A stretch of 20,008 nt of DNA from an uncultured Lachnospiraceae bacterium. GTDB lineage: Bacteria > Bacillota > Clostridia > Lachnospirales > Lachnospiraceae. The notes beneath the pieces are model-generated. The model was not told the origin of the DNA. It did not search any database and saw nothing but the letters and a program-made list of their open reading frames with translations. The position numbers and the translations under genes are program-made. Where the stretch lies: the NCBI GenBank assembly GCA_910578605.1, contig CAJTQG010000050.1, positions 1 through 20,008 on the forward strand, in the 5' to 3' direction. Below are positions 1 through 7,191 of the stretch, one piece after another (within the stretch, counting starts at the first letter, position 1; each line of letters opens with the position of its first letter).

Positions 1-27
1 GCTATCTGCTTATAAAAAGCAGATAGC
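1..27 (-). terminator. Hairpin terminator after the DUF624 gene
   Basis: A perfect 10-bp inverted repeat (1-10 with 18-27) encloses a 7-base loop. It lies 9 bases beyond the stop codon of the minus-strand gene ending at 37. Any U-tract on the minus strand would fall to the left of base 1, outside the window, so the terminator role is likely but not proven. No T-run follows on the plus strand. Confidence 0.6.
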
Positions 28-36
28 CTTCTCCAT

Positions 37-717
37 TTATAGGATTGTATCATTATCATTTGACGAATTCGTGTACTGGTCAAATATTTTGTTGAAAATA
101 TAACTGAGAATAAAGGCCACTAGCCCATAGCCAAATATAATCATGTAATAAAATAGTACAATATTATAAATAAGAAACAGTACAACAGCTGTAATAATGA
201 CACATACTAAAATCGCCTTTAAGTGACGGCGGATAATATAAATAGAAGTTTGAAGTACACCCTTCCATGAAGTTTGAAATTTTGCAATAACCGGAAAGAT
301 GGTGATAAGCAAACATAGGTACAGCAGTGTAATTACCCCCGCCACACTCATGCAAATATATCCAACAGCGTTTCCCATTTGGTAGAAATAGGCAAGGTCC
401 ACAGTGCAGATAAACCCTGCCAATACTAAAATGAGCCAATATGTGGTGGCATGGATAAAATTTTTTTTGAAAGAGTAAAAGAACAGGGAAAACAGGCGGT
501 ATGGTTTCTCAGCTGTCAACTCCAGCATAACGGCATAGAGGGAAGCAGTGGCGGCTCCCACAGTGATAATAGGTAGACAGCAGATTAGCCACAAGCAATT
601 AAAAATAACAGTCCACCCTAACTTTACCATAAAATCTGAGAAGGGATGTTCCGGTGAAAATATGGAAATCCTTCTCTTTTTTTCTTTTTCTCTAGTTGGT
701 TTTGATTGGTTATGCAA
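37..717 (-). CDS. DUF624 (YesL-like) integral membrane protein
   Basis: This 226-residue protein matches the DUF624/YesL family by its hallmark near residues 48-61: a hydrophobic segment ending LPI, then TVGAATASLY. The N-terminus (1-20) is basic and cytoplasmic. About five hydrophobic segments follow, roughly 30-55, 91-112, 117-142, 166-190 and 192-208. The chosen start is a TTG at 717, because GGAGG lies 7 bases upstream on the minus strand; no ATG fits as well. It is the last gene of the cyclophilin/HAD-GNAT operon, 42 bases after its neighbour. YesL relatives often sit beside carbohydrate-uptake and YesM/YesN genes, and such a system is divergent here, but the molecular function is unknown. 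The family call is secure and any role in sugar use is inference. Confidence 0.85.
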   Translation of the reverse strand: MHNQSKPTREKEKKRRISIFSPEHPFSDFMVKLGWTVIFNCLWLICCLPIITVGAATASLYAVMLELTAEKPYRLFSLFFYSFKKNFIHATTYWLILVLAGFICTVDLAYFYQMGNAVGYICMSVAGVITLLYLCLLITIFPVIAKFQTSWKGVLQTSIYIIRRHLKAILVCVIITAVVLFLIYNIVLFYYMIIFGYGLVAFILSYIFNKIFDQYTNSSNDNDTIL

Positions 718-759
718 TTTGAATCCTCCAGTCCTTTCTAAAATACAAAATGAGAAGTA

Positions 760-1953
760 TTACAAAATTTTTTTGTAGCAGTCATAACAGCAATCCCCCT
801 GAGTATAAGTATGATAATAGGTAAACCCCAGTTTCTGCGCCAATCTGACAGAAGGGATGTTTTCCTTTTTGGTAAATAGAAGGAGATATTCTATATCAAA
901 AAAATGCTTTGCCATGGTCATTATCTTTTTACAAACCTCATAGGCTAGTCCTTCTCCCTGTCTGTCCTTAGCTATAATATAGCCAAGCTCTATTTCTGTC
1001 TGTCCGTCCACTTGGCGGTGGGATAAGCCGGCTCTTCCAATCAGGCGGTTTGTTGTTTTGTCGACTATTACCCACAAGCCATACCCATAAAAGCGGTACA
1101 TATTGCCAATGTAAGCTTGAATAAATTCGGTTTCCTGTGCTCTGTTTTCATAGAGACCTTCTATATATTGGGTAATCTCTGGGGGAGCGTACAGTTCATA
1201 TAGGGCATCTATATCTTGCAATGTAATTTCTCGAATCAGGCATCTGTCAGTGGCAGCCACTTCCCATGACTGATTACATTGATGAGCATGTACCATGGAA
1301 AGATATGGTATGCCAAATGAGTTGTTTCCTATATTTTCCAAGCTGTAAGTTACATTTTGTACTTTATTTAAATGATAGCTTGGAAGGGCGGGGTTGACAA
1401 ATCCAAGGCATGCCATTTTGGCAGCTAAAGCGGAATCCACTCCATTTTGAGAATCCTCAATTGCCAAGCAATCTAAAGGGGAGATATTTAAAAGCTCTGC
1501 AGCTTTTTGATAGATATCTGGTGCCGGCTTTGGGTGGGCAACAGTCTCACTGCTGACAAAGCAAGCAAAACAATCAGATAAATGAAGTGCTTGGATTGTA
1601 CGATGAATATTTTCCAGAGAGGAGGAGGAGGCTACCGCAAGAATATATCCCTGCTGTTTTAACATGCGCACAAGCTGAACCGCTCCCGAAACAGGTTGGT
1701 ATCCGTCTGTGCATACTAGCTTTTCCGTCTCTACATCTCCTAATCTAGATAATTCCTCCCAATCTGTTGACAGAGCAAAATCTTGCTGTATTTTTTTCCA
1801 CATGACGGCACATGAGGTACCTATAAATTGTTTATAGTAGTCATAGTCCAAGCTTACGCCATATTTTTTTAGTACATTAACATTTGCCTTGTAGTGGAGA
1901 AGTTCACTGTCAACAAGGACGCCGTCCATATCAAAAATTACAGCCTTTAGCAT
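760..1953 (-). CDS. HAD-family phosphatase/mutase fused to a GNAT acetyltransferase
   Basis: This is a two-domain protein of 397 residues. Residues 1-215 form a HAD subfamily IA hydrolase of the beta-phosphoglucomutase-like type. Motif I is DMDGVLVDSE (8-17, nucleophile D8, acid/base D10), motif II the serine run at 109-112, motif III K142 in HPKPAPD, and motif IV EDSQNGV (166-172). Residues about 237-397 form a GNAT domain of the RimJ/RimL type: the acetyl-CoA pyrophosphate loop is RQGEGLA (331-337), and the late helix carries N365, S368 and LAQKLGF. All catalytic HAD residues are kept, so both halves may be active. The ATG overlaps the end of the cyclophilin gene by 7 bases (ATGCTAA), which suggests translational coupling. 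Substrates are unknown: small phosphorylated sugars for HAD and an amine for GNAT would be usual. The frame is continuous, so this is a true fusion and not two genes. Confidence 0.85.
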   Translation of the reverse strand: MLKAVIFDMDGVLVDSELLHYKANVNVLKKYGVSLDYDYYKQFIGTSCAVMWKKIQQDFALSTDWEELSRLGDVETEKLVCTDGYQPVSGAVQLVRMLKQQGYILAVASSSSLENIHRTIQALHLSDCFACFVSSETVAHPKPAPDIYQKAAELLNISPLDCLAIEDSQNGVDSALAAKMACLGFVNPALPSYHLNKVQNVTYSLENIGNNSFGIPYLSMVHAHQCNQSWEVAATDRCLIREITLQDIDALYELYAPPEITQYIEGLYENRAQETEFIQAYIGNMYRFYGYGLWVIVDKTTNRLIGRAGLSHRQVDGQTEIELGYIIAKDRQGEGLAYEVCKKIMTMAKHFFDIEYLLLFTKKENIPSVRLAQKLGFTYYHTYTQGDCCYDCYKKIL

Positions 1954-2474
1954 GTTTCCGGTTCAGGGTAATCCACATCAAAGGTGTCAACAATCACTTT
2001 AGCCATGCGCTGAACTTCTAGTGGTGCATCATTGTAGTTTGTTGGAACAGATGCGATTTTGTCCACAATATCCATTCCCTCAACAAGTTTGCCAAAGGCA
2101 GCATAGTCGCCGTCCAAATGAGGACTGTTCTTATGCATAATAAAAAATTGGGAGCCTGCGGAATCCGGATGCATGGCTCTTGCCATGGACAATACGCCCT
2201 CTGTGTGTTTCAGAGGATTTGCCACACCATTACTGGCAAATTCGCCCTTAATCTGATAACCAGGACCGCCTGTTCCATTGCCGTCAGGGCATCCACCCTG
2301 CAGCATAAATCCGCTGATTACCCGGTGAAAGATAAGACCATCATAAAAGCCTTTTTGAATAAGGCTGATAAAATTATTGACCGTATTGGGAGCAATTTCA
2401 GGGTACAGCTCCGCTTTCATAATATCACCGTTTTCCATCTCGATAGTTACTATTGGATTTTTTTGTTCTGACAT
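1947..2474 (-). CDS. Cyclophilin-type peptidyl-prolyl cis-trans isomerase
   Basis: This is a compact 175-residue cyclophilin that catalyses cis-trans isomerisation of proline peptide bonds. It has no signal peptide, so a cytoplasmic location is expected. Visible motifs include APNTVNNF near the N-terminus, FHRVISGFMLQGG with the catalytic Arg, the GTGGPGY loop, GVLSMARA, SAGSQFFIMH and HLDGDYAAFGKL. Together these cover the whole active site. I start at ATG 2474 (MSEQKNP). The frame extends to a TTG at 2492, but neither start has a close Shine-Dalgarno, so the exact N-terminus is uncertain. It is first in a three-gene operon behind the promoter at 2536-2564, and its stop overlaps the start of the HAD-GNAT gene. 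The length is typical of single-domain bacterial cyclophilins. Confidence 0.93.
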   Translation of the reverse strand: MSEQKNPIVTIEMENGDIMKAELYPEIAPNTVNNFISLIQKGFYDGLIFHRVISGFMLQGGCPDGNGTGGPGYQIKGEFASNGVANPLKHTEGVLSMARAMHPDSAGSQFFIMHKNSPHLDGDYAAFGKLVEGMDIVDKIASVPTNYNDAPLEVQRMAKVIVDTFDVDYPEPETC

Positions 2475-2535
2475 AATTTGTACCAAATACAAAGCATAAA
2501 TGCCTGTATTTTTCCTTTCTAATTCTTTTTAAAAC

Positions 2536-2564
2536 ATACTAACATAAAGCGAAGGAAAATTCAA
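2536..2564 (-). promoter_or_regulatory. Sigma-A promoter for the cyclophilin operon
   Basis: On the minus strand, TTGAAT (2564-2559) and TAGTAT (2541-2536) are separated by 17 bases. A TGT immediately precedes the -10, making it an extended -10 promoter. It lies about 60 bases upstream of the cyclophilin start. Confidence 0.65.
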
Positions 2565-2574
2565 CTTTCAGATG

Positions 2575-2600
2575 CCTTCTTATGATTAGTTGCAAGAAGG
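2575..2600. promoter_or_regulatory. Inverted repeat between divergent promoters (possible operator)
   Basis: A perfect 7-bp inverted repeat, CCTTCTT (2575-2581) and AAGAAGG (2594-2600), is separated by 12 bases. Its right arm overlaps the -35 box of the histidine kinase promoter, and it lies about 10 bases upstream of the divergent cyclophilin -35. A regulator-binding role is inferred from position only. Confidence 0.3.
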
Positions 2601-2618
2601 ATGGTTACATTGTATAAT
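2590..2618 (+). promoter_or_regulatory. Sigma-A promoter for the histidine kinase operon
   Basis: TTGCAA (2590-2595), a 17-base spacer and a consensus TATAAT (2613-2618). The expected transcription start near 2625 leaves a leader of about 90 bases before the kinase gene. Confidence 0.7.
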
Positions 2619-2716
2619 TGAGGAAATGTATTGCTTGTGTAATGAAGGAAACGCGTTACTTAAAATTAGAATCATCTTTTGGGATGGTTGTCTCATGTAT
2701 CATATAACTTTTTAAT

Positions 2717-4528
2717 ATGGAAAAGGAACAGCCTGTGGAAAAAATACAGAAAAAAATAAAGCAATGGAACAAAAATAAAATGTTTGGTTTGAATAAGAGA
2801 ATGCTAGTAGTGTATTTAATAGGAGGATTAATTCCTAGTATACTGATAGAGGGATATCTGCTGCATGGAACAAGAAATCTTATGATGGAGCAGTATCAGA
2901 TGGCACAGGAGTTAGTGCTGAACACAGCAGCCGCATCCCTTCGGGAGGCGATTGCTGTTGTGGAAGATGTGTCAAAGAGGTTTTATTTGGATGAGGAATT
3001 AGAGCATATTGCCTTCTGCCAGTATAAAAGTATGGAGCAGTTAGTATCCGATTATAGTGCTTATCACAAAATACAGGAATATATGGGGGATTATCCCGAC
3101 GAAATTGAACAGATTACTATATTTGTCAACAATGACACCATTTCAGAGAATGCCTATTTTAAAAAAATAACAAACAGCGTCCGACAGAAAAAATGGTATC
3201 AGGATGCGCTGGAGGCAGACGGCAGACCTGTTTGGACAAATTATGGAAAAAATATGGGTGAGGATAAATGCTTGACTATGGCTCGGCTTATCAGGGATAA
3301 GAGGAGAGAAATGGTGGGAGTGTCGGTCATTCAGATGAAGAGAGAGCGGTTATCAGAGATTGCAAGACAGGCGGGGGGACATGCTTTGCTTTTGTTGAAT
3401 CACAATACAATTTTGGCAGTAAATATGGAGTCTAAGACCGCATACCAAGTGCGCAATTTTTTGTATTCTTTTGAAGATGAGTTAAAATATAAAGAATTTG
3501 CTTTTGAATCAAAAAAATATTTTATATCAAGCAAGGAGCAGAATCTGGGAAATGATACAGATATTTTGCAGATTGTCACTCTGGAGGAATACGACAGCAT
3601 TATGGAAAAGACAGGAGAGCAGGGAAAACAGGGCTTGCTTTTAATTGTGTGCAGTGCCCTTGTATCTTTCGGCTTAATTTGGCTCTTGTCTAGAAGTGTA
3701 ACCAGACGGGTGCATATATTTGCGGGAGAGATGGAAAAGGCCGCCAATGGCAGATTTGACTTGAAGGAGACGATAGGAGGAAGAGATGAATTTACTCAGC
3801 TTTATGATTATCTAGGCAGAATGATTCGGGATATGCAAAGACTTCTTACAAAGGTGTATCAGGAGCAGATGGCGAAGGAGCGGTTAAACAGCCGCCAGCG
3901 GGAAGTGGAATTTAAGATGCTGTCAAGCCAGATTAACCCTCATTTTCTGTATAATACATTAGAGACAATCCGCATGAAGGCAGTAGTGAACGGGCAGAAG
4001 GAGATTGCAGAGCTGGTGAAAATGCTTGCTAAGATTATGAGGAGAAATATTCAGGTAAGCAACAGTGAAGTGACAATACAATCGGAAATTACCCTTTTGG
4101 AGTATTATTTGAAAATACAGCAGTACCGATTTGGAGACAGAGTAAAATATGAAATCTTAATGGATAAACATATTGGAGATAAAAAAATTTTGCCTCTGCT
4201 CATACAGCCTATTGTGGAAAATGCAGTGGTACATGGCTTGGAGTCTAAGGAGGGAAAGGGAAATATCCAGATTCGCTTTGAGCTGGAGTACAGGGATGAG
4301 GGGGAGGAATATACAAAGATATATATTTCAGATAATGGGGTGGGAATTGAGGAGGAGAAATTAAAGCACCTTATAAGGGATATGAATCAATATGAGGAAT
4401 TAGACCGAACCCATATTGGAGTGAGCAATGTGAATCAAAGAATACATTTGTATTATGGGGATGAATATGGTTTGGATATTAAAAGCAGGCAGGGGGAGGG
4501 AACCACGATTGTGATAACGGTGCCATAG
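2717..4528 (+). CDS. YesM-type sensor histidine kinase
   Basis: This 603-residue membrane kinase likely senses an extracellular carbohydrate or a ligand-loaded binding protein. The first membrane segment is about 29-50 and the second about 306-326. They enclose roughly 255 extracellular residues of the Cache-like size usual in this family. A HAMP-like linker follows (about 327-380). The His_kinase domain carries the phosphoacceptor H409 in QINPHFLYNTLE, and the HATPase domain has the N-box QPIVENAVVHG (497-507), G1 DNGVGI (539-544) and GVSNVNQR (568-575). All catalytic motifs are intact. The ATG at 2717 has no Shine-Dalgarno. A GTG at 2735 in the same frame has AAAAGGAA (2721-2728) about 7 bases upstream and may be the real start, losing six residues. 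The partner regulator follows after 65 bases. Confidence 0.93.
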   Translation: MEKEQPVEKIQKKIKQWNKNKMFGLNKRMLVVYLIGGLIPSILIEGYLLHGTRNLMMEQYQMAQELVLNTAAASLREAIAVVEDVSKRFYLDEELEHIAFCQYKSMEQLVSDYSAYHKIQEYMGDYPDEIEQITIFVNNDTISENAYFKKITNSVRQKKWYQDALEADGRPVWTNYGKNMGEDKCLTMARLIRDKRREMVGVSVIQMKRERLSEIARQAGGHALLLLNHNTILAVNMESKTAYQVRNFLYSFEDELKYKEFAFESKKYFISSKEQNLGNDTDILQIVTLEEYDSIMEKTGEQGKQGLLLIVCSALVSFGLIWLLSRSVTRRVHIFAGEMEKAANGRFDLKETIGGRDEFTQLYDYLGRMIRDMQRLLTKVYQEQMAKERLNSRQREVEFKMLSSQINPHFLYNTLETIRMKAVVNGQKEIAELVKMLAKIMRRNIQVSNSEVTIQSEITLLEYYLKIQQYRFGDRVKYEILMDKHIGDKKILPLLIQPIVENAVVHGLESKEGKGNIQIRFELEYRDEGEEYTKIYISDNGVGIEEEKLKHLIRDMNQYEELDRTHIGVSNVNQRIHLYYGDEYGLDIKSRQGEGTTIVITVP

Positions 4529-4593
4529 TAATAACATATTTTAGAGCATTGTAACTTTTGGTTATAGTAGATTAGGAGAAAGGATGGTGGGAG

Positions 4594-5652
4594 ATGTTTC
4601 GGGTGTTATTTGTGGATGATGAACAGATTGTGAGGGAGGGGATACAGCATTTAATTGATTGGGAGGAGGAGGGCTTTACTATATGTGGCCAGGCTGGGGA
4701 CGGCAATGAGGCATTGCGGAAAATAAAGGAGACAAAGCCCCATCTAGTAATGATAGATGTGAAGATGCCGGGGATGACAGGACTGGATGTGATACGCAGG
4801 GCGAGAGAGTTTGATTTTCAGGGAGAGTTTATTATATTGACAGGATTTTCCGATTTTGAGTTTGCAAAGCAGGCCATTACCTTGAAGGTTCCCCAATATT
4901 TGCTCAAGCCTATAGATGAGGATGAACTGCTGGATATTGTAAGGCAAATGCACAGGGAGTTAGAAAGTAAAGAAATATCCAGGGAAAAGCAGGAAAAGCA
5001 TTTGGAGTATCTGCAGGATTACATGGAAAGCGGCAGGGAAACAAAAAAAATGGCAGATTATATTTTAGCGGCCAATCAAAAGGGAGTACAGGAGGAGTAT
5101 GACAAATTTGTACAGTTTATGGAGAAAAAAAATCTGGATATCATCCAGACAAAGGAATGTATTATTATTTATTTTAATCAGCTCAAAGCCCAGCTTTCCA
5201 ATCTTTTGAAGCAGGATGTGATTGAGCAGGTAAAGCCAAAGAAAAATAAGGAAGAGCTCTATCAATGGCTGAATGATTATTTGCTGGATACAGTGAGGAA
5301 AAACAAGGAGGATGAGGGGCGCAATATAGTACAGCGGGTATTAGATTACATGGAAAGCCATTATGAGGAAAATATAAAAATGGAAACCATTGCCAATCTG
5401 TTTCATTATAATAATGCTTATTTGGGAAAGGTAATACGAAGAGAGAAGGGGGACAGTTTTAATAATATTTTAGACCAGATTCGTATTAGGAAGGCAATGG
5501 AACTGTTAAAAAATACAGATGATAAAATTTATCAGATCAGCGAGCAGGTTGGATTTCGAAATATTGACTATTTTTACACGAAATTTAAAAAGTATGCGGG
5601 AATCAGTGCAAAGGAGTACCGCAAGCAGAATAGAGAGGCGGGAAAGGAATGA
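4594..5652 (+). CDS. YesN-type response regulator with AraC DNA-binding domain
   Basis: This 352-residue transcription factor is the partner of the kinase just upstream. The receiver domain (about 1-120) has the acidic pair D8-D9, phosphoacceptor D55 in MIDVKMPG, T83 and K105 in LLKP. A helical linker (about 120-240) joins it to a C-terminal AraC/XylS pair of helix-turn-helix motifs (about 245-345) ending in the typical signature with QVGF and YFYTKFKKYAGISAKEYR. The start is the ATG at 4594, behind an AGGAGAAAGG-rich stretch. The stop overlaps the start of the next gene by four bases (ATGA), so the binding protein is co-translated. The likely targets are this operon and especially the GH43/GH51 genes, an inference from position. 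The domains are complete. Confidence 0.94.
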   Translation: MFRVLFVDDEQIVREGIQHLIDWEEEGFTICGQAGDGNEALRKIKETKPHLVMIDVKMPGMTGLDVIRRAREFDFQGEFIILTGFSDFEFAKQAITLKVPQYLLKPIDEDELLDIVRQMHRELESKEISREKQEKHLEYLQDYMESGRETKKMADYILAANQKGVQEEYDKFVQFMEKKNLDIIQTKECIIIYFNQLKAQLSNLLKQDVIEQVKPKKNKEELYQWLNDYLLDTVRKNKEDEGRNIVQRVLDYMESHYEENIKMETIANLFHYNNAYLGKVIRREKGDSFNNILDQIRIRKAMELLKNTDDKIYQISEQVGFRNIDYFYTKFKKYAGISAKEYRKQNREAGKE

Positions 5653-7082
5653 AAACAGGCATAGGGAAGAAGGTTCTTTTATTTTTGTGTCTTGGATTGA
5701 CATTGTGCCTTTTTGGGTGTGAGGAACAGGGTGGGAAACAGCCGGCAAACAAGCAGGAATATATTACATTTACAATGTACAGTGAGGAGGAGATTAGTCA
5801 GACCGTGTTGGAGCGGATAGAACAAAAGCTTGGGGTTCACTTGGAAATGTATTATCCCGAGGAGGGGAAGAAGAAATCAGTTGAAAAGATGATTGCCATT
5901 GGAGAGATTCCAGACTTGATATATACAAAGACCGAGGGAAGCCAGTTAGTGGAAGCAGGGATTTTGATTGATTTACGTTCGCTATTGAAGGAATATGGAC
6001 AGAATATAATGACATTATATCAATATGGAAGGGCTGATATGAGTTATAACCCAGGAGACCTTAGAGTGCTGTTTATGCCTGTGCCGGAAGGATTTACCCA
6101 GGGATTGGATACAGAAGCTTGCGTTTATCTGCAGTATGATATGATGTTGGAATATGATTATGGAATTCCCAATAGTCTAGATGAACTGGGGGATTTACTG
6201 CGCCATTATATAAAGACAAAGAGGGAATTAAAGGAGGAGGCAGTAATAGGGCTCTCTTTTTTGTGTGATGAGGATACATGGCTGGAGGGGTTGTCCATGA
6301 CAGCAGGAAGAATTGCCGACGGCATAGAGGAGCAGGGACAATGGCTTGTGGATGAGAGCAGCGGTTATGAGGTGACATACAAGCATACAACAAAGGAAGA
6401 AAAGCAATTTTTTCAATGGTTGAATCAAATGTATTTAGAGGGCATATTGGACAGGGATTTTGCCACTCAGACAGGAGATGACTATTTGGAAAAAATAAAG
6501 AAAGGGAAGGTGGTTTGCCTTCTTGGTTCTTCGGTCTATATGCAAAGAGGGGAGGCATATCTAGTAGAAAAGGAAAAGTTTGGCAGTACCTATTTGACCA
6601 CTGCAATCAAGATGAATCAAAGCCAAAAATGGAATAAGCTGTCGGAGGGAAGAAAAAGGGGGCAGGGGGTGGGAATTACTACTTCCTGCAAAAACCCCGA
6701 AAAGGCAGTGGAATTGATCAATGCTCTGTTTGGCAGTGAAGGAGAAAAACTGCTTGAGGAGAAAAAAGAAACAGCGGCATGGCAAAGGCTAAAGGAATAC
6801 AAAAAAGGGATTGCAAATGAATTTCCTTTCGCTCAGGAGGGGGAGGAAGTGAAGGAAAAGAAATTTTATGCCAGGGATATTCAGCAATGTGACTATGAAT
6901 TGGATGAATGGACGAAGAAGCTGGATGAAATTTCAAGAGCTGGCTTAATCCAATGTATGATCTGCGGGGAGGGACAGTTTGAAGGAAAATGGAACACACT
7001 GCAGGAAAATCTGTTAAAGGCCGGCGTAAAACGAGCAGAGATCATGATGATGAAAAAATATCAGGATTTTATGAAGGAGTAA
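5649..7082 (+). CDS. Extracellular solute-binding lipoprotein (sugar ABC-type), no permease nearby
   Basis: This 477-residue secreted lipoprotein has a basic N-terminus, a hydrophobic stretch (about 8-22) and lipobox LFGC with lipidated C24. The mature part resembles family 1 sugar-binding proteins of the LplA/YtcQ kind. The N-terminal lobe holds LERIEQKLGVHLE and GEIPDLIYT, and a hinge region has GVGITTSCKNPEKAVELINALFGSEGEKLLE, the usual element near the C-lobe. It would bind oligosaccharides at the outer face of the membrane. It overlaps the response regulator by four bases (ATGA). No permease or ATPase gene is in the window, so it may serve an ABC transporter elsewhere, or present the ligand to the adjacent kinase, as the xylose-binding XylFII does for LytS in Clostridium beijerinckii. 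The family call is firm; ligand and partner are inference. Confidence 0.85.
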   Translation: MKTGIGKKVLLFLCLGLTLCLFGCEEQGGKQPANKQEYITFTMYSEEEISQTVLERIEQKLGVHLEMYYPEEGKKKSVEKMIAIGEIPDLIYTKTEGSQLVEAGILIDLRSLLKEYGQNIMTLYQYGRADMSYNPGDLRVLFMPVPEGFTQGLDTEACVYLQYDMMLEYDYGIPNSLDELGDLLRHYIKTKRELKEEAVIGLSFLCDEDTWLEGLSMTAGRIADGIEEQGQWLVDESSGYEVTYKHTTKEEKQFFQWLNQMYLEGILDRDFATQTGDDYLEKIKKGKVVCLLGSSVYMQRGEAYLVEKEKFGSTYLTTAIKMNQSQKWNKLSEGRKRGQGVGITTSCKNPEKAVELINALFGSEGEKLLEEKKETAAWQRLKEYKKGIANEFPFAQEGEEVKEKKFYARDIQQCDYELDEWTKKLDEISRAGLIQCMICGEGQFEGKWNTLQENLLKAGVKRAEIMMMKKYQDFMKE

Positions 7083-7110
7083 TAAAAATATAGGTTGTTT
7101 TAGTGAAAAA

Positions 7111-7146
7111 AGAAAGGTTTTCTGAATAGGGGCAGCCGCGTATAAT
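7111..7146 (+). promoter_or_regulatory. Possible activator-dependent promoter before GH43
   Basis: A consensus TATAAT (7141-7146) lies 45 bases before the GH43 start, but the -35 position (7118-7123, TTTTCT) is poor. A small palindrome, AGAAA GGT TTTCT (7111-7123), covers that position. A strong -10 with a weak -35 is the usual look of an activator-dependent promoter. The AraC-type regulator upstream is an obvious candidate, without direct evidence. Confidence 0.35.
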
Positions 7147-7191
7147 AAGAACAAAAATAGAGTGTTTCAAATGAAATGGAGGAGACATGGC

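Noticed and set aside
2426..2497. 23-codon minus-strand upstream ORF overlapping the cyclophilin start
   Set aside because: No Shine-Dalgarno at a workable distance and no sign of coding constraint that I can see.
2648..2659. AACGCGTT palindrome in the kinase leader as a CcpA (cre) or LacI-type site
   Set aside because: The centre is GC, not the central CG required by LacI-family operators, and flanking positions do not match the cre consensus.
6094..6606. 170-codon open frame antisense to the solute-binding protein gene
   Set aside because: No Shine-Dalgarno, low-complexity Pro/Leu/Ser composition typical of a purine-rich gene read backwards, and it lies wholly inside a well-supported gene.
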